A stretch of 64,000 nucleotides of DNA, taken from Solwaraspora sp. WMMA2056 (lineage in GTDB: Bacteria; Actinomycetota; Actinomycetes; Mycobacteriales; Micromonosporaceae). The translations under genes were made by a program, and so were the position numbers. Shown here piece after piece: positions 35,783 through 43,546 of this stretch; position 1 is the first letter of the stretch, and the number at the start of each line of letters is the position of its first letter. The stretch is from assembly GCF_030345095.1 (NCBI RefSeq), contig NZ_CP128360.1, positions 1,922,001 through 1,986,000 of the forward strand. Reading direction: 5' to 3'. The notes beneath the pieces are model-generated. The model searched no databases. It was not told the origin of the DNA and saw only the letters and a list, made by a program, of their open reading frames with translations.

Positions 35783-36436
35783 CTACCAGCTCGCGGTCCA
35801 GCTGTACCAGGCCCCTCCGAGGTGCCGGAAGACCGGGGACTCGAAGGAGCCGTTCTCCAGATCCGGAGTTGGCCCTCCGGGCAGGTAGGCGAACCCTGCG
35901 TCGTCGAACAGATTGCCGTTCCTCTCCTGGAACACGACGCCGCCGGGCACGTGGTAGGCGGCAATGATCCGGTAGGAGCCGATCGTGGACGGTGCCGGGA
36001 CGTGGTACCAGTCTTCTCCGGCGGGCAGAGCCACGACCGCGTCTTCAAAGGCGCTGCGGCTCATCGCCCAGCGGGCCTGCAGCGGCACTCCTGTGACGAG
36101 CAGCGCCAGCGCGAGCGCGACGATCATCGGAGCAGGCAGGAACGACCAGGACCACCGCCGGCGATGCAGCCCGAACATCACCACCCAGACCACCCAGGCC
36201 AAGCCGGCCAGCCCGAGTACGGGCACCGCGCCGAACACCAGGAAGAACGAGAAGCCGGGAACGCTGAACGCCCAGAGCAGGCATGCCGTAGCCACCAGCG
36301 TCACGAGGTGCAGGGCCCACCAGGGGCGCGCGGTGTCATGGGCCTGGCAGGCGGGCCGCCGTCCCGCTCGACGGTCACCATCCGAACCCGTTGTCCAGCA
36401 TCGCCCGATCATGACGGCCCAGGGCAGGCGGGGCAA
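35783..36436 (-). CDS. membrane protein of unknown function
   Basis: The frame encodes 217 residues; the true start may be ATG 36436 or the ATG at 36412. After a polar N-terminus come three hydrophobic segments (about residues 43-62, 64-92 and 100-120), then an external domain of ~95 residues with several Trp/Tyr that ends in WYSWTASW. No family was recognised. It overlaps nothing and has about 166 bases upstream. Confidence 0.5.
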   Translation of the reverse strand: MPRLPWAVMIGRCWTTGSDGDRRAGRRPACQAHDTARPWWALHLVTLVATACLLWAFSVPGFSFFLVFGAVPVLGLAGLAWVVWVVMFGLHRRRWSWSFLPAPMIVALALALLVTGVPLQARWAMSRSAFEDAVVALPAGEDWYHVPAPSTIGSYRIIAAYHVPGGVVFQERNGNLFDDAGFAYLPGGPTPDLENGSFESPVFRHLGGAWYSWTASW

Positions 36437-36602
36437 CCGTCGACGAGTGGACCGTCGGCATCACCCGAGGTGACCGGGCTGGCGTACGCGATCCGTGACC
36501 GTATCGCCGCCGGTGACGATGTGGGCGCCGCAGCCCTGCTCCCCGTCGAGCGGGCGTATCCGGTGCCGGCCGGGGCCGCGACGGGTCATCGCGGGTCACG
36601 TC

Positions 36603-37319
36603 TCAGCGAGCGACGCTGACGGCGTACTGCGCGGCGGTGACGATCACGTCGGCAACGACGCCTGGCTGTGTGGCGTACAGGGCGTGACTGGCTGGGACGT
36701 TGGTGATCGTGGCACCGATCCGGTTGGCCATGTGCTGCAGCATGGCCTGGTCGAACGCCTTGTCCTCGGTCGCGATGACAGCCCAGCTCGGCCGGTGGCG
36801 CCAGGCGGCGTTCTTCACCGGGGTCGAGAACGCCGCCATGTTGACAGGCACCTGCGAGTCGCGGAGGAAGGCAGCGTCGGCGTCGCTGGCGTCTGCGGCG
36901 AATCCGGCCTTGAACTTCTCCGGGTTGAGGAAGCCGTATCCGTCCTCGGTGACGTCGATGACGAAGTCGGGTGTCGGGGCGAACCCTTCGTACTGCTGGG
37001 CGGTGGTTTCGCCCGCGTCGGGCGCGAGCGCTGACACGTAGACCAGCCCGGCGACGTTCGGGTGGACTCCTGCCTCGGTGATGACGGTGCCGCCCCACGA
37101 GTGCCCGACGAGAATCGTCGGGCCGTTCTGCTGGTCGAGCACTCTCCGGGTCGCCGCGACGTCGTCATCGAGCGAGGTGAGCGGGTTCTGCACGATGGCG
37201 ACCCGGTAGCCCTGGGTCGTCAGCCTGTCGTACACGCCGCGCCAGCCCGAACCGTCAGCGAACGCGCCATGCACGAGCACGACATTCTCGATCTCCTGAC
37301 CACCGGTGGTGCCGCTCAT
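36603..37319 (-). CDS. alpha/beta hydrolase (EstC-like)
   Basis: This hydrolase has 238 residues from ATG 37319, with AAAGG upstream. It has the HGAFADGSGW oxyanion loop near residues 17-26, the nucleophile elbow GHSWGG near residues 73-78 (Ser75), an Asp in IATEDKAFD and His in PASHALY. These mark the small EstC/salicylate-esterase-like cluster often annotated as putative esterase. It follows an NTF2-like gene and GntR and MerR regulators on the same strand. An AT-rich palindrome lies in its promoter. Confidence 0.8.
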   Translation of the reverse strand: MSGTTGGQEIENVVLVHGAFADGSGWRGVYDRLTTQGYRVAIVQNPLTSLDDDVAATRRVLDQQNGPTILVGHSWGGTVITEAGVHPNVAGLVYVSALAPDAGETTAQQYEGFAPTPDFVIDVTEDGYGFLNPEKFKAGFAADASDADAAFLRDSQVPVNMAAFSTPVKNAAWRHRPSWAVIATEDKAFDQAMLQHMANRIGATITNVPASHALYATQPGVVADVIVTAAQYAVSVAR

Positions 37320-37395
37320 GTGGCTCGTCCTTTCGTCGCCGCGCAGGCGTCGCCCGGCGGGGTACTCGCTGAGGTCGCGGTCGTTGCCTCCGATG

Positions 37396-37409
37396 TGCAA
37401 TATATTGCA
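37396..37409. promoter_or_regulatory. 14-bp AT-rich palindrome upstream of the hydrolase
   Basis: TGCAATATATTGCA, perfectly self-complementary, 77 bases upstream of the hydrolase start. Such an AT-rich palindrome is unusual in this GC-rich sequence and looks like a regulator site; the GntR or MerR regulators encoded upstream are candidates. Confidence 0.4.
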
Positions 37410-37440
37410 TGAAGTGCGACGCGGTAAAGTGGCTGCGCGG

Positions 37441-37806
37441 TCATGGCTCGATGGTGAGCCGGGTGATGGAGGCGCCGTCCAGGTCGAACCGGTAGTGCAG
37501 GTCCGCTGACCCGCCCGGGAAGTTGCCTTCCAGGTGCTGCACCACGTCGAACTGCGCATCACCGACGCGGTGGGCACCGACGAGATCCGTGGTGTACGTG
37601 TACTCGCTGCCCCCATTGACTAGCCATGTCCTGATTTGGTCCAGGCCCCGGTAGGTGCGGCCTTCATCCGTGACCACCGCGTCGACGGCGAACGCGCCGA
37701 TGGCGGTCTCGGTGTCGCGGGCTTGCTGCGCGGGCAGGTACACCGCGATGGCGGTCGGCAACTCTTCCCAGGCGACGGGGGTCTCTCGGTTCGGCTCCAT
37801 GTTCAT
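37441..37806 (-). CDS. NTF2-like/SnoaL-like protein
   Basis: This 121-residue protein has the helix-then-sheet pattern of the NTF2-like fold: LPTAIAVYLPAQQARDTETA, a DAVVTDEGRTYRGLDQIRTW segment, and FDLDGASITRLTIEP at the end. Such proteins are often small isomerases, dehydratases or binding proteins. It lies between MerR and hydrolase genes on the minus strand and may be co-transcribed. Confidence 0.75.
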   Translation of the reverse strand: MNMEPNRETPVAWEELPTAIAVYLPAQQARDTETAIGAFAVDAVVTDEGRTYRGLDQIRTWLVNGGSEYTYTTDLVGAHRVGDAQFDVVQHLEGNFPGGSADLHYRFDLDGASITRLTIEP

Positions 37807-37888
37807 ACCCCGACGATCGAGCCTCCCCCGGGGAGAGGGTCAAGGACGTCGGCGCACTACCTCGTCCGGGTGCTGCGTCACTGTGAGT

Positions 37889-38701
37889 TCAGCCGGGGGA
37901 CAGCCGGAAGACCGGCCAGCCGATCTCGGTCCGCCACCGTCGAGCGTCCCCGGTCTCGCGGGGACCCGTCAGGTACGTCTCGTGAACGGGCCCGTCCACG
38001 GCCAGCGCATGCGAAGCCACCCAGTTCCCCAGGCGACCGTAGGTGACATCGATGTCGTCGTGCGGGCCCGCATGGACGGCCACGGCCAGATCGGCAGCCG
38101 GAAGGTCGACGACCTTGATCCGGCCATCGCTACGCGGGTGGTGCACCGGCCGGAAGACGGTCATGACCCCGGTCCCACCGGTGAACAGCTCGTTGGCGTA
38201 CCGACCGCCGGCCGGCCCGGAGCGCTCGTCCGGTGGAAACGCTTCCTCCAGGTCGTCCATCGCCCGGTCGAACCAGGCGAGGGAGTTCTCGAGCCGGACC
38301 TCCGCGCTGATGGCGACGACGGTCCGGGAGGGGACGGAACGCAGTTCGACATCGAGCACCGCAGCGTCGGGCAGCAGCAACTGGCGCAGCGACACCACCG
38401 CTGCCCGCGTGCGGTCGAGTTCGGCCTCGAGCCGGTGCAGGTGACCCGCAATGAGCTCGGCACGCTGATGCGGGTCGTCGGTCGTGATGATCGACTTGAT
38501 TTCGGCCAAGGGCACGTCGAGCTCCCGCAGCCGATGGATCACCTGCGCCGTCGCGATCTGGTCGGGCAGGTAGTACCGGTAGCTCGTGTCGGGGTCCACC
38601 TTCGCCGGCGCCAGCAATCCGGACTCGTGATAGCGCCGCAGGGTCCGCACGCTGAGGTGGGTCACGGTGGCAAACTGGCCGATGGTCAGACCCGTACGCA
38701 T
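37889..38701 (-). CDS. MerR-family regulator with GyrI-like effector domain
   Basis: The 270-residue regulator starts at ATG 38701. Residues 4-75 form the MerR winged helix (LTIGQFATVTHLSVRTLRRY, DTSYRYYLPDQ), a coiled coil follows (about 80-115), and the C-terminal ~150 residues form a GyrI-like multidrug/effector-binding domain. It would sense a small molecule and activate nearby promoters by twisting the DNA. It starts 22 bases after the GntR gene, which suggests a shared transcript. Confidence 0.85.
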   Translation of the reverse strand: MRTGLTIGQFATVTHLSVRTLRRYHESGLLAPAKVDPDTSYRYYLPDQIATAQVIHRLRELDVPLAEIKSIITTDDPHQRAELIAGHLHRLEAELDRTRAAVVSLRQLLLPDAAVLDVELRSVPSRTVVAISAEVRLENSLAWFDRAMDDLEEAFPPDERSGPAGGRYANELFTGGTGVMTVFRPVHHPRSDGRIKVVDLPAADLAVAVHAGPHDDIDVTYGRLGNWVASHALAVDGPVHETYLTGPRETGDARRWRTEIGWPVFRLSPG

Positions 38702-38723
38702 CGTCACAGTCTCCAACAGGTCG

Positions 38724-39374
38724 TCACGCAGGCGAATCGGCGGCCGCTCCCAGTTCGAACGCCTCATCCAGGCTCATCCAGTTCTCCCGGGCGGCTGTGG
38801 CGGCACCCTCCACGTCACGTGCCTCGCACAGCGCGATGATGCGCTCGTGCAGAGCCACCGAGCTGCGGCCGCTCAGCGAGGAGAAACGCAGCCGCTCGAG
38901 TCGCCGGAGTACGGGCGTGAACTGCTCGAGAACCGTGCGAAGAGCCGGATTGGCGGAGACAACGACCGCAACGCCGTGAAACTCGTCATCTGCTGTGATG
39001 GCCGCGTCGACGTCGTCAGCCTGCAAGGCTGCCGCGAAATGGACGTTGGCTGCCCGCATGGCCTCGATGTCATCGGCCGACAGCCGGGGCACCGCTTCGC
39101 GGACCGCGAGCTCGTGCATTGCGGCGGTGACTGTCTGCGCTGCCCGTGCAGCGTGGGCATCCAGCGGGCTCACCATGGTGTAGCGGCCGGGCTTCGTCCT
39201 GACCAGGCCCATCTCCTCAAGGCGGGTCAACGCCTCGCGTACCGGGGTGCGGCTCACTCCCAGCCATTCCGCCAGCTCCGCGTCGTTGAGCCGTTCGCCC
39301 GGCGCCAACGTGCCGTCGACGATGGCGTCCCGGATCCACCGGTAGGCGTTCTCCCGTAGCAGGGATCGCGACAT
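38724..39374 (-). CDS. GntR-family regulator, FCD type
   Basis: The 216-residue regulator from ATG 39374 has an N-terminal winged helix (YRWIRDAIVDGTLAPGERLN, WLGVSRTPVREALTRLEEMG) and a C-terminal FCD ligand domain with the metal-binding His/Asp pattern (HFAAALQADDVDAAITADDE, FHGV, HERIIALCEARD). It leads the minus-strand group GntR-MerR-NTF2-hydrolase and may control it. The upstream ATACAACATAT tract (about 39399-39410) may be its own operator. Confidence 0.85.
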   Translation of the reverse strand: MSRSLLRENAYRWIRDAIVDGTLAPGERLNDAELAEWLGVSRTPVREALTRLEEMGLVRTKPGRYTMVSPLDAHAARAAQTVTAAMHELAVREAVPRLSADDIEAMRAANVHFAAALQADDVDAAITADDEFHGVAVVVSANPALRTVLEQFTPVLRRLERLRFSSLSGRSSVALHERIIALCEARDVEGAATAARENWMSLDEAFELGAAADSPA

Positions 39375-39799
39375 CACCCCAACGCGTCCTGGCACCGGCA
39401 TACAACATATCCCACACCACATGCAGGTTTGTCGTCAACGGGCTCACAGGCACGCCCTGGTTTGCGGCAACTCCAGGATGCCTAGGCGTCGCATGTCCAG
39501 GTGGGGTCTGTGGCGATGGCGATCACTTCGTCGAGGCGTACCCGGGCCTGGGTCATCGCGGCGATCTGTGCCTCCAGCCGCTCCCGCTCGGCGTCCAGCA
39601 GGGCCCGTGACCGAGGTACGCACTCGGCCTCGAGCAGAGCGTGTGTGGGACTCGGACAGAGGGCGACGCCTCGCCGTTCATCAGCGCTCGGACTGCGGCT
39701 AACTACGCCTTTCGTCGACTGGACCAGGCCTGCCGGTGCGGTGCGGGCATCAGCGGCTGCGGAGCGCGGCGGCGTTATGACCGGCTACTGTCGGGCGTC
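39375..39799. other. 425-base region between GntR and WD40-like genes
   Basis: It contains the divergent promoter of the GntR gene (AT-richer at 39395-39420) and the MerR remnant on the minus strand. A plus-strand open frame enters from 39641 and continues into the next gene; no ribosome site supports that early start. Confidence 0.4.
39482..39655 (-). pseudogene. MerR-family regulator, C-terminal remnant
   Basis: On the minus strand the frame down to the stop at 39482-39484 encodes about 57 residues with the heptad pattern of a MerR dimerisation helix: ALLEAECVPRSRALLDAERE, then AAMTQARVRLDEVIAIATDP. No DNA-binding part precedes it; upstream sequence becomes the antisense of the next gene's region. 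It is most likely a truncated regulator. Confidence 0.5.
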
Positions 39800-40843
39800 G
39801 TGCTGGGCAGAAATGACGCTGCGGTGGTCCGTGCCGCCCGTAACGGCGACCTGACTGCGGTACAGCGTCTGCTGGGCAAGGACGTGTCGCTGCTGGGCGC
39901 CTGCGGCCGGGTGGATGAGTTCGGTTTCAGCGTCATAGGCGACGCATCGCTGGTGCGCTGGCGACATATTGGACAATCAGTCCCCGAGGTGGTCGTCGCG
40001 ACAGAGCACACTGCGCTGGTGGCGCTTGCCTGTCATCCGCGTCGCTCACTGGTCGCGGTCGCGCCCGCCGGAGCTTCGGTGGAGCTTCGCCACGGTAATA
40101 CCCTCACCGTCGTCGGCTTCATGTCCGAACTCGTCGGCGCGACTGCGCTGGATTTCAGTCCGGACGGCCGGTGGTTGGCCGCCGCTACATCCGGCGAACG
40201 TGTACTTGTCGCCGATGCGAGTACGGGGCAGATCATCGCTGAGGCCGACGCCGGCGAGCGGACGAACTGTGTGGTCTTCTCCCCGGACGGCACATTGCTG
40301 GCGACCGCCTGCTCGTTTCAGGGCGGTGCGTACGTCCGGCTCGACCGGGTCGACGGCAGCGGTCGATTGGAGCACCACGCGGACATCGACCGCGCCGCTT
40401 ACGGCACCGCTTCCGAGCACTTCGTCGACACCATCTCCGGTCTTGCCTTCACCACGGCCGGCCGGCTGGCGATCTGGGAGACGTCGGCGATTCATCACGA
40501 CCGGCGCCCGGTTGGCTGGCGAGGAAATCTGGTAGTGGCCGACGTCTCCGACGGCCGGATGGTGTGGGAACGCTCGATCGACGCCGGCGTCACCGGAAAG
40601 GAGACATCGCTAGAAGTGGCCGGCTCACCCATGGGCTACTTCACGACGCCTGTGTCGGTAGCGGACCACAACGCTATTGCTGTGGGGCTCGACGGTGCTG
40701 TCGTCGTACTCAACGCAGAGGAGGGCGGTACCCGCATCGTGCTGCCCGCCTCAAGCAGCGTCATCACGACGTGGGGAGTTCCCGATACCAACGCACTCCT
40801 CGTCGCCACTGATATTGGGCGTCCGCTCACCACGTCACGCTGA
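39800..40843 (+). CDS. ankyrin/WD40-like repeat protein
   Basis: From the GTG at 39800, 347 residues are encoded; the open frame extends upstream to 39641 and the true start is uncertain. Residues 4-24 (DAAVVRAARNGDLTAVQRLL) look like one ankyrin repeat. The rest is beta-propeller-like with WD40-type phrases (ALDFSPDGRWLAAATSGERV, CVVFSPDGTLLATACS). It stops 15 bases before an IS3-family element. Protein-protein interaction is likely; a specific role is not visible. Confidence 0.6.
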   Translation: MLGRNDAAVVRAARNGDLTAVQRLLGKDVSLLGACGRVDEFGFSVIGDASLVRWRHIGQSVPEVVVATEHTALVALACHPRRSLVAVAPAGASVELRHGNTLTVVGFMSELVGATALDFSPDGRWLAAATSGERVLVADASTGQIIAEADAGERTNCVVFSPDGTLLATACSFQGGAYVRLDRVDGSGRLEHHADIDRAAYGTASEHFVDTISGLAFTTAGRLAIWETSAIHHDRRPVGWRGNLVVADVSDGRMVWERSIDAGVTGKETSLEVAGSPMGYFTTPVSVADHNAIAVGLDGAVVVLNAEEGGTRIVLPASSSVITTWGVPDTNALLVATDIGRPLTTSR

Positions 40844-40931
40844 GTGTCGATGTCACCCTGAGGTGCCCCGAGGATTCCGGACAGGGAGCCAATAAGGTTA
40901 CCCTGTAAGGAAAGTCGAGGGAAGAAGCGCG

Positions 40932-41225
40932 ATGGCACGCATAAGCTCATACACCCCAGAGTTCCGTGAAGAAGCAGTGCAACTCGTTCTACAGTCGAAC
41001 AAGCCAGTGTCGCAGGTTGCCCGGGAGATCGACGTTCACCCGGAGACGCTCCGTTCCTGGGTCCGCCAGTACCGGCGGGAAAACAGCGGCGCCCAGGACA
41101 GCCCACCGATCGGCGTCGACGAGCGCGCTCGACTGAAGGAACTCGAACGTCGCAACCGGGAACTCGAAATGGAGAACAGCTTCCTGAAAAAAGCCGCGGC
41201 GTACTTCGCGAAGGACCCTCGGTAA
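40932..41225 (+). CDS. IS3-family OrfA (helix-turn-helix)
   Basis: The 97-residue protein has YTPEFREEAVQLVL and VSQVAREIDVHPETLRSWVR, the DNA-binding helix-turn-helix, and a C-terminal leucine zipper (LKELERRNRELEMENSFLKK). A-rich tract A6G at 41187-41193 lies before the end and is the natural place for a switch to the -1 frame of OrfB, although its phase (AAA AAA G) is not the canonical one. Confidence 0.92.
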   Translation: MARISSYTPEFREEAVQLVLQSNKPVSQVAREIDVHPETLRSWVRQYRRENSGAQDSPPIGVDERARLKELERRNRELEMENSFLKKAAAYFAKDPR

Positions 41226-41230
41226 CGAGC

Positions 41231-42115
41231 TTGTACGAGTTCATCGAGACGATGCGACTCGACACCGCGAAGTACGCCTACCCCGTCGACTTCATGTGCG
41301 AACAACTCGGCGTGTCCAGGTCCGGATACTACGAATGGCGAACCCGCCCCGACTCCGCGACCGCCACCCGCCGCGCCCACCTTCGATCGGCCATCGAGGA
41401 GGTGTTCGCCGCGTCCGACGGCACCTACGGGCATCGACGTGTCCACGCGCAACTGCGGCGCCAGGGCGTGTCCGCCGGGCCGGAACTCGTCCGCCAGCTG
41501 ATGCGCGAGCTCGGGCTCGTGCCGTGCCAGCCCCGCCCGAGGCGGTGGGGTCTCACCCAGTCGTCGTCCGGCACGGTGCCTGACCTCGTCGGCCGGGAGT
41601 TCACCGCCGACGCGCCTGGCGAGAAGCTCGTCGGCGACATCACGTACATCCCGACCGGCGAGGGGTGGCTGTATCTGGCGACCGTCATCGACTGCTGCAC
41701 GAAGGAAGTCATCGGATACGCGATGGACGACCACTACCAGACGCCGTTGATATCCCGCGCCATCCGTAACGCCGCCCGGAATCGCGAACTCAGGAAGAAC
41801 GCCATCTTTCATTCGGACCGGGGCAGCAACTACATGTCGGACGACTACGGCAGAACGCTGCGGGATCTGAGGTTGCGGCGATCTGCTGGCCGGACCGGAA
41901 CTTGTTTCGACAATGCGATGGCGGAATCGTTCTTCGGTGCGCTGAAGAACGAACGCGTGTCGCGTGTGAAGTATCCCACTCGTGAGGCGGCACGCCGGGA
42001 CGTTACTGCCTACATCGAATTCTGGTACAATCGTCAGCGTCTGCATTCAGCGGTGGGCTACCGACCTCCCCGGGAAGTCCACGCAGAGTTCGAGAACCTT
42101 CAAATCGCGGCGTGA
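41231..42115 (+). CDS. IS3-family OrfB transposase (rve integrase core)
   Basis: The frame shown has 294 residues from TTG 41231 and is in the -1 frame relative to OrfA, open upstream to the A6G tract. The helical HTH_21-like part GTYGHRRVHAQLRRQG is followed by the DDE core: GDITYIPTGEGWLYLATVID (first Asp), FHSDRGSNYMS (second Asp), and CFDNAMAESFFGALKNE (Glu), then YIEFWYNRQRLHSAVGYRPP. All residues needed for transposition are intact. Confidence 0.92.
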   Translation: MYEFIETMRLDTAKYAYPVDFMCEQLGVSRSGYYEWRTRPDSATATRRAHLRSAIEEVFAASDGTYGHRRVHAQLRRQGVSAGPELVRQLMRELGLVPCQPRPRRWGLTQSSSGTVPDLVGREFTADAPGEKLVGDITYIPTGEGWLYLATVIDCCTKEVIGYAMDDHYQTPLISRAIRNAARNRELRKNAIFHSDRGSNYMSDDYGRTLRDLRLRRSAGRTGTCFDNAMAESFFGALKNERVSRVKYPTREAARRDVTAYIEFWYNRQRLHSAVGYRPPREVHAEFENLQIAA

Positions 42116-42158
42116 AAGAACCGGCCGAACCACTGTCCGGAAAACGCGAGGCCCCTCA

Positions 42159-42343
42159 ACCTGCTGCTCCGCCGCGTGGCCGACGACGTCATCGGCAATG
42201 TCCTTGTCTGTGACTTCGATCTGCGCTGGCTCTATCACCCGTACGACGGGGGCATGGACGTCGTCCTGCCTACCACCGCTGACCGTGACGCCCTGCGGAG
42301 CCGACACCAGGACTGGCTCTCCACACACCCACAAGGCCTGTAG
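42159..42343 (+). pseudogene. DUF3885-like protein, 3' fragment cut by IS3 element
   Basis: The frame right of the IS encodes LLLRRVADDVIGNVLVCDFD, LRWLYHPYDGGMDVVL and DWLSTHPQGL before TAG 42341-42343. The YHPYDGGMDV core and the end resemble the C-terminus of DUF3885-type proteins. Left of the IS, in the same frame, YWASAHHVTLSVDVT (40815-40858) continues it, but that part is preceded by a stop and overlaps the WD40-like gene. The 5' part is therefore lost or frameshifted. Confidence 0.5.
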
Positions 42344-42378
42344 GACCCACCGCCATGCAGCGCGAATAGCGCGGCAGA

Positions 42379-42825
42379 TCAGTTCCTTGCCCTCACAAGC
42401 TCTTCAAGGGTGTCGGCCAGCTCGGACACGTCACGACGCCCATCGAGCTCGGTTGTAGCGCCGCGTCGCAGACGAGGCTCGACGGTCCGGACGTATTCGG
42501 CGATCTCGGCTCGCTGCTCGGGAGTCCGACCGTAGGGGTTCGCTCGGCGCGCGACCCGCTGCAGAAGCACTGCTAACGGTGCGCTGAGAAGAACGACGTG
42601 GTCAAAGCGGTCGTAGAAGCGGCCTTGGTTATCCACTGTCCCGGACACGATCAGGTCTTCGTGCGAGGCCAGCAACTCGTCCATGCGCAGCTCATCCCAA
42701 GTGCCGTCGGTTAGTTCCCAGCCGTCGTAGTCGGTGTCGACGGTGAGGTATCCCCGCCTGCGCAACTCGTCAAGAACAGTAGTCTTACCTGCCCCCGACA
42801 TACCCGTCACCAGAACCCTCGCCAC
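42379..42825 (-). CDS. P-loop nucleoside/shikimate kinase-like protein
   Basis: From GTG 42825 the protein has 148 residues; an upstream ATG at 42858 would add 11. It starts directly with a P-loop, VLVTGMSGAGKTTVLDELRR (Walker A GMSGAGKT), followed by DTDYDGWEL and a lid-like Arg-rich region (LLQRVARRANPYGRTPEQRA). The pattern is that of small AAA_18/adenylate-kinase-like enzymes often found alone in Streptomyces and Micromonospora. The substrate is unknown. Confidence 0.7.
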   Translation of the reverse strand: MARVLVTGMSGAGKTTVLDELRRRGYLTVDTDYDGWELTDGTWDELRMDELLASHEDLIVSGTVDNQGRFYDRFDHVVLLSAPLAVLLQRVARRANPYGRTPEQRAEIAEYVRTVEPRLRRGATTELDGRRDVSELADTLEELVRARN

Positions 42826-43014
42826 GCACGTATGGTATCGATCGACGCAGCACCTCATGGTTCAGGCGCACCTCGCGGCCAGATGCGGCGTGCGATACGC
42901 CCACACATCGCGGCATGAGCGGATTTCGCTGTGCCGCCCCGACAACCCCTAACCGCCGAAGCGGCGCGTGGCGGCAGGTTCAAATCCGGACGCCCGCGAT
43001 CGGCGACGCTGCTT

Positions 43015-43072
43015 CGAGTGGAGGGCTCAGGCACGTTACTCGCGCGAGTAACGTGCCTGAGCCCTCCACTCG
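43015..43072. repeat. perfect 58-bp palindrome
   Basis: The left arm begins CGAGTGGAGGGCTCAGGCAC and continues GTTACTCG; the right arm is its exact complement, with CG between them, so all 58 bases are self-complementary without a loop. It is not next to any stop codon (the nearest gene ends 285 bases away), which argues against an ordinary terminator. Confidence 0.95.
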
Positions 43073-43293
43073 ACGGCGGACCGAGACTCGACGGACCGAG
43101 GTGCGCGCTTCTCGGCAGATCCGGAAGCGAGGACCGGCAGGCCGGGCGAGGCATTCTCACGCGACGTTACCGAGCCGGCAGGGCAGCCGGGCCCAGAGTT
43201 CGGTCCGCGCCTTGCCGTCGCGGCGGTGGCCAGGTTTCTGGGCGATGGCAGGACGGAGAGCGGCGGGCTCGGCCGGGCCAGCGTGAGCGGGAG

Positions 43294-43332
43294 AGACTGC
43301 GCCGGCTCTACCAGGCAGAGCCGGCGCAGTCT
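43294..43332 (-). terminator. terminator after the DUF397 gene
   Basis: Perfect 16-bp arms (43294-43309 and 43317-43332) around a seven-base loop, 26 bases after the stop of the minus-strand DUF397 gene (43358). Confidence 0.7.
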
Positions 43333-43357
43333 GGTCGACTTGTCGAGCGGGGTCAGC

Positions 43358-43546
43358 TCAGTGATGCTGCTTGGCCAGCTCGACGAAGGAGCGCCAGGCG
43401 GCTGGGCCGAAGGTCAGGGTGCCGCCGTCGCGGTCCTTGGTGTCGCGGACCAGGACCCGGCCAGGCAGGTTGTCCGCCACCTCGACACAGTTGCTCACTC
43501 CACCCGATCTGGTGGACTTGCGCCATGAAGGGCTAGCTGTGCTCAT
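43358..43546 (-). CDS. DUF397 protein
   Basis: The 62-residue protein reads SWRKSTRSGGVSNCVEVADN, PGRVLVRDTKDRDGGTLTF and AAWRSFVELAK, the complete DUF397 pattern. It begins 14 bases inside the end of the XRE-DUF5753 gene and is coupled to it. It shares CVEVADNLPGRVLVRD with the DUF397 protein at 15678-15884, more than with the one at 60914-61126. Confidence 0.88.
   Translation of the reverse strand: MSTASPSWRKSTRSGGVSNCVEVADNLPGRVLVRDTKDRDGGTLTFGPAAWRSFVELAKQHH

Larger units (their letters stand above)
40859..42158 (+). mobile_element. IS3-family insertion sequence, 1,300 bp
   Basis: Imperfect 26-bp inverted repeats: TGAGGTGCCCCGAGGATTCC at the left end (40859-40884 in full), and on the opposite strand TGAGGGGCCTCGCGTTTTCC at the right end (42133-42158). 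OrfA and OrfB fill the element. The flanks read CCC before and ACC after; removing the element and three bases restores an open frame across the site (VDVT-LLLRRVADD), so a 3-bp target duplication with one later change is likely. Confidence 0.9.
42826..43357. other. 532-base intergenic region with two strong inverted repeats
   Basis: No gene is supported. A GGTTCAAATCC string at 42977-42987 looks like a tRNA T-loop but has no matching stem. The region holds the 58-bp perfect palindrome (43015-43072) and the hairpin at 43294-43332 behind the DUF397 gene. Confidence 0.5.

Noticed and set aside
41187-41193. Canonical A-AAA-AAG programmed frameshift site in the IS3 element.
   Set aside because: The A6G tract exists, but in the OrfA frame it reads AAA AAA G, which is not the standard phase. 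Frameshifting or transcript slippage remains possible, so it is mentioned only as a candidate.
42977-42987. T-loop-like string GGTTCAAATCC, suggesting a tRNA end or attachment site.
   Set aside because: The flanking bases cannot form a T-stem, and no acceptor, D- or anticodon arm is present upstream. At most it is a chance or degraded fragment.
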